NCBI GenBank assembly: GCA_023489135.1
Contig: JAMDCE010000375.1
Location: 1 to 6,741, forward strand
Length of the DNA stretch: 6,741 bases
Reading direction: 5' to 3'
From: Chloroflexota bacterium
GTDB taxonomy: Bacteria; Chloroflexota; Chloroflexia; JAMDCE01
Shown here: positions 1 to 5,434 of the stretch, piece after piece
Position numbering within the stretch: the stretch's first letter is position 1
Layout of the letters: every line of letters starts with the position of its first letter
The notes under the pieces: model-generated
Databases searched by the model: none
The model's input: the letters and a program-made list of their open reading frames with translations, nothing else
Told to the model about the DNA's origin: nothing
Program-made: the position numbers and the translations under genes

Positions 1-183
1 TTCGATATCTCGAAGAAAGAGGAAATGAAGAAGCTCATTCAGACTCTGAAGACAGAGTTGGAGGGGCCAGATCTTCGCTGGGAAGCGCTGCAGCCACTGA
101 TAGTACGACTTGCGGAGTCTGGTGAAGGCTTGTTCTTCACGGTCATGCCCTGGCTACTCGAGCGGAGAAGAGCCCTGGGTTAG
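1..183 (+). CDS. C-terminal end of an unrecognised protein (partial, runs off the window start)
   Basis: Frame 1 is open from the first base to a TAG at 181-183, giving the last 60 residues of a protein whose start lies upstream of the window. The visible part is rich in charged residues. It begins with a lysine-rich amphipathic stretch (SKKEEMKKLIQTLKTELEG), continues with a leucine-rich segment (LRWEALQPLIVRLAESG) and ends in a hydrophobic and then basic tail (LFFTVMPWLLERRRALG). The pattern suggests two or three soluble alpha helices. No catalytic or binding motif is recognisable and I do not assign a family. It lies 75 bases upstream of the ROK gene on the same strand, so co-transcription is possible but unproven. 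The open frame to the edge and the normal codon mix support a real gene end. Confidence 0.6.
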   Translation, partial: FDISKKEEMKKLIQTLKTELEGPDLRWEALQPLIVRLAESGEGLFFTVMPWLLERRRALG

Positions 184-258
184 AGTCTCCCCAGACTGCG
201 GTTCGAATTGTGACGATAGGGACTGGCGGAACACGGTTTCTTACTTGATCACAATGAG

Positions 259-1305
259 GTGGTCGGCCAGATATCTGAGACATTAGAGGAAGGACGCATT
301 ACGAAGAGCGCGAGTTTAGTTTCAGACTCCGTCCTGGCGCTGGAGGGCTTCGTCGCCGGTATCGAGATAGGCGGGCAGGGAGAACGGGTCGTCCTGGCCG
401 ATTTGCAGGGGCGCATCACGGATGAGATCACGCATTCGCTTGAACCAGAAACCGAGGCAGCGACCATCGTCAAGAAGATAAAGTCGATGCTTTCGGACCT
501 AGTGAGGCGCAACCAGATCGACTGCGGGAAAATCGTAAGGATTGGAGTAGGTTTTGGGGGGCCAGTAGACGCCGACCAGGGAGTTACACTTCTTTCCCAC
601 CGGCGACCCGGGTGGAGGGGGTTTCCTCTTAAGGAGTCCATCGAGGAGGAACTCAATATTCCGACCCTCGTCGACAACGATGCCAATATGGCGGCGCTGG
701 GCGAGACCTGGTTTGGCGCCGCTCAAGGGCGAAGGAATATCGTTTACCTACATCTGGGGTCCGGCGTCGGCGCTGGTCTGGTGCTGGATGGTCGGCTATA
801 CCATGGAGCCACGAGCACGGCCGGAGAGGTCGGGCATATCGTGGTGGAGCGGGATGGGCCTCTATGCAGTTGCGGAAAACGAGGCCATTTGGAAGCGTTC
901 GTGTCGGGACCGGCCATTGTTAAGGCGGCACGAGAAGCGCCGCAGGGAGAGGAATCAGTGCTCTCTCGATTGGCGCAGTCGGAGGATGGTAACCTAACTC
1001 CGAATCTCGTATTTAGAGCGGCTAGCCTCGGTGATCCGCTCTGCTCCCGCATCGTCGAAGGGGTGGTGTCACGCCTTGCCATAGCTTTGGCGCATATTGT
1101 CGACATCGTCAACCCGGACTTGATTGTTGTGGGCGGCAGTGTCGCGGCCGCTGGGGACTCTCTCTTCGATCCCTTGAACAGGCTGGTGGAAGAGTTGGCT
1201 CTGCCCGTGGCTAAGCAGGGGGTGCGAATCATCCCCGCGAAATTGGGCCGCGACGCTGTGATCGTTGGAGCAGTGGCTCTTGCGCTACATAGTTTACACG
1301 CCTAA
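259..1305 (+). CDS. ROK-family protein (sugar kinase / NagC-like regulator family), DNA-binding domain apparently truncated
   Basis: A 348-residue protein with the ROK fold, which is shared by glucokinases, N-acetylhexosamine kinases and NagC/XylR/Mlc repressors. Visible motifs are a phosphate-1 loop GIEIGG (34-39), the catalytic segment VDNDANMAALGE (138-149, with Asp141 as probable base), GSGVGAGLV (167-175), the sugar-binding GEVGH (189-193), a zinc-type motif CSCGKRGHLE (203-212) and PDLIVVGG (286-293). The phosphate-1 loop is unusual: kinases normally have D-x-G-G-T, here E-I-G-G-Q. The third zinc Cys is His210. Residues 1-19 resemble the end of a repressor winged helix. The frame is open only from base 220, so a full winged helix does not fit. 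GTG at 259 is the first normal start and its ribosome-binding site is weak. The core could phosphorylate a sugar or only sense it. The family is clear; the substrate and the kinase-or-regulator role are not. Confidence 0.88.
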   Translation: MVGQISETLEEGRITKSASLVSDSVLALEGFVAGIEIGGQGERVVLADLQGRITDEITHSLEPETEAATIVKKIKSMLSDLVRRNQIDCGKIVRIGVGFGGPVDADQGVTLLSHRRPGWRGFPLKESIEEELNIPTLVDNDANMAALGETWFGAAQGRRNIVYLHLGSGVGAGLVLDGRLYHGATSTAGEVGHIVVERDGPLCSCGKRGHLEAFVSGPAIVKAAREAPQGEESVLSRLAQSEDGNLTPNLVFRAASLGDPLCSRIVEGVVSRLAIALAHIVDIVNPDLIVVGGSVAAAGDSLFDPLNRLVEELALPVAKQGVRIIPAKLGRDAVIVGAVALALHSLHA

Positions 1306-1322
1306 GGCTTGTCCCTTTTCAG

Positions 1323-1351
1323 TTGATGTGTGAAGGTCTTTACGGTAGAAT
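1323..1351 (+). promoter_or_regulatory. Predicted sigma70-type promoter for the 1404-4282 unit
   Basis: A -35-like TTGATG at 1323-1328 (four of six consensus bases) and a -10-like TAGAAT at 1346-1351 (five of six) are separated by exactly 17 bases, the optimal spacing. They sit in the AT-rich gap just after the ROK gene. Transcription would start near 1358, leaving a leader of about 45 bases before the first start codon. This is the best promoter match found in the window. It is predicted from sequence only. Confidence 0.6.
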
Positions 1352-1383
1352 ACATAATCTAGCTTTCAAATATTGTGGATATT

Positions 1384-1390
1384 AAGGAGG
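1384..1390 (+). promoter_or_regulatory. Ribosome-binding site for the 51-residue small gene
   Basis: AAGGAGG is a near-perfect Shine-Dalgarno sequence. It ends 13 bases before the ATG at 1404, somewhat longer than the usual 5-10. No other start codon lies between in that frame, so it is the main argument that this short reading frame is translated. Confidence 0.6.
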
Positions 1391-1403
1391 CCCTACCACC
1401 GCA

Positions 1404-1559
1404 ATGGAAACCAGGGAATTAAGAATCACGCCAGCTCATTTGGACCGACTGGCCCAATTAGTCCGGAGGCTGGGAAGTCCGCAGTCGATCCAGGAGTTGG
1501 CCTATCGGTACATCGAGAGTTTGCACCAGGAAGCTATTGGTGAGGGGGAGGAAGACTAG
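1404..1559 (+). CDS. Small 51-residue protein of unknown function, possibly a detached N-terminal domain
   Basis: An ATG-started frame of 51 residues ending in TAG at 1557-1559, preceded by a strong AAGGAGG and the predicted promoter. The core (ITPAHLDRLAQLVRRLGSP and SIQELAYRYIESL) reads as two amphipathic helices joined by a short turn, the shape of the start of a helix-turn-helix domain. The tail (GEGEED) is acidic. I do not recognise a named family. It is the first gene of the unit with the large winged-helix-like protein and the HEAT protein. Its frame is the same as that of the next gene: only the TAG stops it, and the frame stays open afterwards through 1560-1616. It could therefore be a separate small protein or the first domain of the next protein cut off by a nonsense codon. 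The clear leader and ribosome-binding site favour a real translated product. Confidence 0.65.
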   Translation: METRELRITPAHLDRLAQLVRRLGSPQSIQELAYRYIESLHQEAIGEGEED

Positions 1560-1597
1560 ATATTGTCGGCACTATCGGTGGTAACGCACGGTGAAAA

Positions 1598-1604
1598 AAA
1601 GGAG
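1598..1604 (+). promoter_or_regulatory. Ribosome-binding site that decides the start of the 569-residue protein
   Basis: AAAGGAG lies 12 bases before the ATG at 1617. The reading frame could be extended upstream to a TTG at 1563, but that codon has only a loosely placed GA-rich stretch before it, and the extra 18 residues show no conserved character. The ATG at 1617 is therefore preferred. Confidence 0.6.
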
Positions 1605-1616
1605 CGCCATAGTCAT

Positions 1617-3326
1617 ATGGAGACGGACCAGATCGTACTTGTGGGTAGCGAGGAAGAGCAGAAATTGGCGAAGCGGGTTTTCACCCTCATGGCGCGCCAG
1701 GGAGCTATGTTCGGTCTGCATTCCCCCATCAGGCAGAGTCTTTCTAACTTGACGGAGTTCTTTTTGAGTCAAGGCTTAGGGGAAGACCCCGGTGAGCTAT
1801 CCCAAGCCATCGACCGCGCTCTGACCGAAAACGACAGTGTGTTCGGGCGTGAAGAGGTTGACGGTCAGGTGTTCTTCATTACGTCAAAGTCTGGACGGTA
1901 TGCACCACCGGTCGAAGTACCGGAAGACACCTCTCACACCTTCAAGAGCCGGCTGTGGGAGCCCCCGGCTGCGCCGGTCGTGGAGGAAGAGAAAGCGCCG
2001 CCGCTTCGCCGAGCCAGAGTTCGAAGGACTATGCCGCTTCCAGAGATTGTTGAGGTTGAGGTCCCTGAAGAACGTGTCGAGGCCGAAGAAGTGGTACCCG
2101 TGGAACGACAAGTGCGTGCGGTTCCCACGGAATTGCTGGTAGCGCCAGGGGTGGTGGTGGATCTGACCCGCCATCCGGACGAGATCTACGACGAATATGG
2201 TGTCTATTTCGAAGATGCTCTCGAAGCCGCTCTTCAGCAGGATTTTCGGTTCGTTTCCTTTGGTCCCGATTGGTTCTTGGAGGATATGGTCGAGAGATTC
2301 AGCAAGGGCGATCTCCGGCGAATCAAGGAGTACATCGTCGAGGCCTCGGAACCGTTGCCCGATAACGTACTTCTGACCGACTTGTTTGGAAAACGAACGA
2401 GCGACCCGGACTACGAGTATCTGCGGTTCTCACTGAACTATCGCCTCTTTCGCGAAAAGCGAGACTTCGAGTTCGTCGGGGTCAATACCGATCGGCTATG
2501 GAGCACCACTGACTTGCCGCCCGTTGGGTTGCAGAAGCGTAGAGCCAGCGAAATCGGCACGGATTTCCGATATCTGGAAGAACCTGGACTCCACGGAGAA
2601 CCGGCAGCGGTCGAGGGCGAGGCTGAAGCCCAGCGTATTGAACACTATGTGACGTACTATGAGTACGAGAACGGCCTTCTCCCGTATGACGACCAAGCGA
2701 AGCGGATTTTGCCGTGGCCTCTGCTGGAGGAACAGCATGCGGCTTTGATCAAATTCGCCGTTCCTCAGCTCTACGCCACGTTCAACGCCGAACTGCGCTA
2801 TCCTACCAGCAGCCGCGGAGGATGGATCACCGGGTTGGACGTGTTCTTCCTGGAGAATCTCGTACCGGGCGCCAAGATTATCATTGGCCCAACGGAACAG
2901 GAGAACGCTTTCACCATTGAGTATGTCAAGGCTCCCGTTCAGGAGGCTGAGCTTTTACAGTTTGACGAGAGAAAGGCCCGCTTCGTCTTTGTGCCCACCA
3001 CGTTCTCTGTGGAGATTGGAGATAAGTGGATTCTGAGTCGGGCGCGATTCCCAAGACTTCAGAACACAAAGCGCCTGGAAGACAGGGAAAGGAAGCGGCC
3101 AGAAATCGTAGTTGCTAACGCCTTTGAGCACGTGGGCGAGCGGGTTGGAGAACCTAATGAACCGCGGTTCTGGGCTCTCTTGGATGACCTGCTGGCTGTG
3201 GTTAATATCGAGAGGCCATTCTCGGCAGAATACCTGCGGTCTGTCCTGGATAGCGATCAGAACCAGCAATTCTACAGGGATGAGGAGGAAGGCGACGCCT
3301 TCTTCTATGAACCGCGTAAGCCCTAA
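1617..3326 (+). CDS. Large uncharacterised protein with several winged-helix-like modules
   Basis: A 569-residue soluble protein with no signal peptide or membrane segment. Four regions can be seen. Residues 12-92 are helical and end in a strand-turn-strand wing (FGREEVDGQVFFIT), like the HARE/RpoE-type winged helix. Residues 95-182 are a low-complexity proline and Glu/Val-rich linker with one basic cluster (RRARVRR, 131-137). Residues 185-300 carry a second helical block with a wing-like end (FEFVGVNTDRLWST). Residues 380-475 are beta-rich and include GGWITGLDVFFLENLVPGA (401-419). Residues 513-566 look like a last winged helix, again ending in FYRDEEEGDAFFYEP. The architecture suggests nucleic-acid binding or a transcription-related role; this is inference from residue patterns, and no enzyme motif was seen. 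It is followed after 17 bases by the HEAT gene. The start at 1617 was chosen for its AAAGGAG; a TTG at 1563 would add 18 residues. Confidence 0.82.
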   Translation: METDQIVLVGSEEEQKLAKRVFTLMARQGAMFGLHSPIRQSLSNLTEFFLSQGLGEDPGELSQAIDRALTENDSVFGREEVDGQVFFITSKSGRYAPPVEVPEDTSHTFKSRLWEPPAAPVVEEEKAPPLRRARVRRTMPLPEIVEVEVPEERVEAEEVVPVERQVRAVPTELLVAPGVVVDLTRHPDEIYDEYGVYFEDALEAALQQDFRFVSFGPDWFLEDMVERFSKGDLRRIKEYIVEASEPLPDNVLLTDLFGKRTSDPDYEYLRFSLNYRLFREKRDFEFVGVNTDRLWSTTDLPPVGLQKRRASEIGTDFRYLEEPGLHGEPAAVEGEAEAQRIEHYVTYYEYENGLLPYDDQAKRILPWPLLEEQHAALIKFAVPQLYATFNAELRYPTSSRGGWITGLDVFFLENLVPGAKIIIGPTEQENAFTIEYVKAPVQEAELLQFDERKARFVFVPTTFSVEIGDKWILSRARFPRLQNTKRLEDRERKRPEIVVANAFEHVGERVGEPNEPRFWALLDDLLAVVNIERPFSAEYLRSVLDSDQNQQFYRDEEEGDAFFYEPRKP

Positions 3327-3343
3327 TCTGGATTTCTGTAGTT

Positions 3344-4282
3344 ATGACATTTCACGAACTAATTCGGAAACTAAAGAACCCTTCAGAACATTTGGCGATG
3401 TCTAGCCTCACTCGGCTCTCAGATATCGAACCGGGCGAGCGGAGCATGTTGCAGAACGCTTGGCCCACTATCGAAGAGAGCCGTCGGCGTCAGATTGTCA
3501 GAGCGCTCGTTGATCTCGCGGAGGATAATATCGAAGTAGACTTTCGGACGGTGTTCTTCTTATTCCTTAGCGACGAGGACGAGGAGGTGCGCGCAGCAGC
3601 CATCGAGGGTCTCTGGGAGGATGAAAGTAAGGATCTCCTGGACCGGTTGCTGGAGACGCTGAAGCAGGACCGGTCGATCAAGGTTCGGGCAACTGCGGCG
3701 ATTGGCCTCGGCCGGTTTGCCTACCTGGCTGAACTGGATGAACTGGGCGACAATTGGGGTGAACGTCTTAAGTCGGCCTTGCTGGCGACCATTCAAAACC
3801 CTAATGAACCTAGCGAGGTTCGGCGCCGAGCGGTGGAGGCGATAGGTTACTTCGGCGGTGACGAAGAGGTCACGGAGATCATCGAAAGCGCTTATCGCGA
3901 TCCTGACGAGTTGATGAGAACCAGCGCCATCTTTGCCATGGGACGTAATCTCGATGCCCGTTGGGTGGAGAACATCACCAAGGAGCTTCACAGCGCCAGT
4001 GCAGAGATGCGCTACGAGGCGGCGCGGGCCAGTGGAGAACTGGGGAGGAAAGAGGTTCTCCCTGACCTGGTGCCCCTTGTCGCGGACGACGATGTGGAAG
4101 TTCGCCTCGCGGCAATATGGGCCCTGGGCCAAATCGGCGGTCGGAAGGCGCATCAGGTGCTGACCCAGTGCGCTCGGGTAGACGACGAGGTAATTCGCGA
4201 GGCGGCTGAGGAGGCTTTGGATGAGCTCCAATTTTCCGCTGATCCCCTGGGCTGGTCGTATCAACTGCGTTCCGGAGACTAA
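3344..4282 (+). CDS. HEAT-repeat protein, probable protein-protein interaction scaffold
   Basis: A 312-residue cytoplasmic protein built mainly of HEAT (PBS lyase-like) repeats. At least seven second-helix signatures are visible: EEVRAAAIEGLWE (80-92), IKVRATAAIGLGRFA (112-126), SEVRRRAVEAIGYFG (157-171), ELMRTSAIFAMGRNL (189-203), AEMRYEAARASGELG (220-234), VEVRLAAIWALGQIG (251-265) and EVIREAAEEALDELQ (282-296). An N-terminal cap of about 70 residues precedes them. Such repeats form a superhelix that binds proteins; some members bind DNA or tetrapyrroles, but no lyase catalytic site is evident. It lies 17 bases after the winged-helix-like gene, so shared transcription and translational coupling are likely and the two may be partners (inference). 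The ribosome-binding site is weak. The ATG at 3344 is kept because it includes the whole cap; an internal ATG at 3398 has no better site. Confidence 0.9.
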   Translation: MTFHELIRKLKNPSEHLAMSSLTRLSDIEPGERSMLQNAWPTIEESRRRQIVRALVDLAEDNIEVDFRTVFFLFLSDEDEEVRAAAIEGLWEDESKDLLDRLLETLKQDRSIKVRATAAIGLGRFAYLAELDELGDNWGERLKSALLATIQNPNEPSEVRRRAVEAIGYFGGDEEVTEIIESAYRDPDELMRTSAIFAMGRNLDARWVENITKELHSASAEMRYEAARASGELGRKEVLPDLVPLVADDDVEVRLAAIWALGQIGGRKAHQVLTQCARVDDEVIREAAEEALDELQFSADPLGWSYQLRSGD

Positions 4283-4319
4283 TTGGCTTGAGCCTTTTAT
4301 AGAGCTCAGCTTCGCAAAT

Positions 4320-4348
4320 AAGGCAGCTTCCTTCAGGAGGCTGCCTTT
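4320..4348 (+). terminator. Hairpin terminator after the HEAT gene
   Basis: Bases 4320-4331 (AAGGCAGCTTCC) pair with 4336-4347 (GGAGGCTGCCTT) through 12 base pairs, including one G-U, around a TTCA loop. The stem is followed by TTTGTG, a short and imperfect T-run. It lies 37 bases after the HEAT stop codon and 26 bases before the femAB start. The stem is strong enough for an intrinsic terminator, but the weak T-run and the closeness of the next gene leave open partial read-through or a leader role. Confidence 0.75.
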
Positions 4349-4359
4349 GTGCGCGAGTT

Positions 4360-4364
4360 AGGAG
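4360..4364 (+). promoter_or_regulatory. Ribosome-binding site supporting the TTG start of the FemAB-like gene
   Basis: AGGAG ends nine bases before the TTG at 4374, good spacing. It is the main reason for accepting this rare start codon. The protein then begins MRIREIGFDAVEAW, as expected for the N-terminus of the family. Confidence 0.65.
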
Positions 4365-4373
4365 CAGGGTGGA

Positions 4374-5423
4374 TTGAGGATTCGCGAAATTGGGTTCGAC
4401 GCCGTCGAAGCCTGGGACACCTTTGTCGCCGGGCATCGTTGCGGACATCTCCTGCAGTCCTACCGTTGGGGTGAGTTTAAGGCCAGATACGGCTGGAGCC
4501 CAGTCCGGATCGCCGTCGAGGAAGGTGGCCAGATAATTGGCGCCGCCCAACTGTTGCTCCGTTCTGCTCTTGGCTTCACTGTTGGGTACGTGCCCCGGGG
4601 ACCAGTGGTCGACTTTGCCAATGACTCCGCTCTCGATCTGCTCTTGCGCGGGCTGCGCTATTACGCCAAACGGCGCCGCGCTATCTTTTTGAAGATCGAG
4701 CCAAATCTTCCTTACGATGTAACGTTGGTGGAGCAACTGGAGAGGCACGGCTTCCAGCGTACTCCTCGGGCGATTCAAGCCTCGAGCACTATTCTGGTGG
4801 ATCTAGCTTGCGACCACCAGGCTATCCTCGCCCAGATGAAAAACAAGACGCGCTACAACGTTCGTCTCGCCGAGCGTCGGGGCGTGGTGGTCGACTGCGC
4901 CGGGAGCCCACATCAGTTCTCCGCTTTCCACGACATAATGCAAGAGACTGGCGAGCGGGATAGCTTCGCCATCCGCCCGCTGGATTACTATTTGGACGTC
5001 TGGAAGACCTTTCACCCTCGAGGGGAGAGTGAGCTATTCCTCGCCAGCGTGGATGGAAGCGTGGTTGCCGGCCTTTTTGCGATGAGTTTCGGGCGCGAGG
5101 CAATCTACATGTACGGAGCATCCAGCGACAAGCACAGGGACAAAATGCCCAACCATCTTCTGCAGTGGTCGGCAATGCGCTGGGCGAAAGAGAGGGGATG
5201 CTCCGCCTACGATTTTTGGGGAATCCCCGAGGCGGTGGGCGCGGGCACCGATGAGCGGGAGAATCTGGACGACAAGAACGTTCGCGACGGGCTTTGGGGC
5301 GTCTACCGGTTCAAGCAGGGATTCGGCGGACAGACTGTGCGCTACCTGGGGGCCTTCGACCAGGTCTACCTTTCCCCTCTATACCGGCTGTGGACGATGG
5401 TCAGGCCTAATCAAGCGGAGTGA
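4374..5423 (+). CDS. FemA/FemB-family peptidoglycan bridge aminoacyltransferase (lipid II:glycine glycyltransferase type)
   Basis: A 349-residue protein of the FemABX family, whose members transfer amino acids from aminoacyl-tRNA to the third-position residue of the peptidoglycan stem peptide on a lipid-linked precursor at the inner membrane face. The length fits compact bacterial members with two GNAT-like domains. Typical motifs are LLQSYRWGEFKARYGW (26-41), GYVPRGPV (71-78), KIEPNLP (107-113), SSTILVDL (137-144), MKNKTRYNVRLAERRGV (155-171), YDFWGIPE (259-266) and GVYRFKQGFGGQTVRYLG (289-306). The acceptor and the added amino acid cannot be read from sequence. The gene starts with TTG, supported by AGGAG, and murE follows after 11 bases, so the two form an operon that fits peptidoglycan precursor synthesis. 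No signal peptide or membrane helix is present, as usual. Some relatives without FemAB activity exist (GNAT proteins of exopolysaccharide loci), but the murE neighbour favours the cell-wall role. Confidence 0.88.
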   Translation: MRIREIGFDAVEAWDTFVAGHRCGHLLQSYRWGEFKARYGWSPVRIAVEEGGQIIGAAQLLLRSALGFTVGYVPRGPVVDFANDSALDLLLRGLRYYAKRRRAIFLKIEPNLPYDVTLVEQLERHGFQRTPRAIQASSTILVDLACDHQAILAQMKNKTRYNVRLAERRGVVVDCAGSPHQFSAFHDIMQETGERDSFAIRPLDYYLDVWKTFHPRGESELFLASVDGSVVAGLFAMSFGREAIYMYGASSDKHRDKMPNHLLQWSAMRWAKERGCSAYDFWGIPEAVGAGTDERENLDDKNVRDGLWGVYRFKQGFGGQTVRYLGAFDQVYLSPLYRLWTMVRPNQAE

Positions 5424-5434
5424 ATTGAGAGCAC

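Noticed and set aside
184..197. Perfect inverted repeat AGTCT-CCCC-AGACT just after the first stop codon
   Set aside because: The stem is only five pairs and is not followed by a T-run. Too weak to call a terminator.
198..212. GGTTCGAAT at 200-208 looks like the T-arm of a tRNA
   Set aside because: The flanking bases do not pair as a T-stem and no acceptor, D or anticodon arm can be built around it, so it is a chance match.
744..1232. Minus-strand frame opposite the ROK gene
   Set aside because: The translation is Ser/Arg/Pro/Thr-rich without motifs, while the + strand frame carries all the ROK signatures.
1595..1601. A-AAA-AAG slippery heptamer in the frame of the extended large gene
   Set aside because: It would only matter if translation began at the TTG at 1563. 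It overlaps the ribosome-binding site of the preferred ATG at 1617, which explains the purine run.
4288..4309. Second possible hairpin TTGAGC...GCTCAG upstream of the terminator
   Set aside because: Only five pairs plus a wobble around a ten-base loop, and it has no T-run after it. Probably incidental.
4283..4322. Possible promoter between the HEAT gene and the hairpin (TTGAGC or TTGGCT with AATAAG)
   Set aside because: No pair of hexamers has both acceptable matches and 16-18 base spacing.
3560..4778. Long minus-strand open frames (3560-4264 and 3975-4778)
   Set aside because: They lie opposite the HEAT and FemAB-like genes, one of them running across the terminator and both gene ends. Their translations are low in recognisable motifs and rich in Arg/Pro, as expected for antisense shadows of GC-rich genes.
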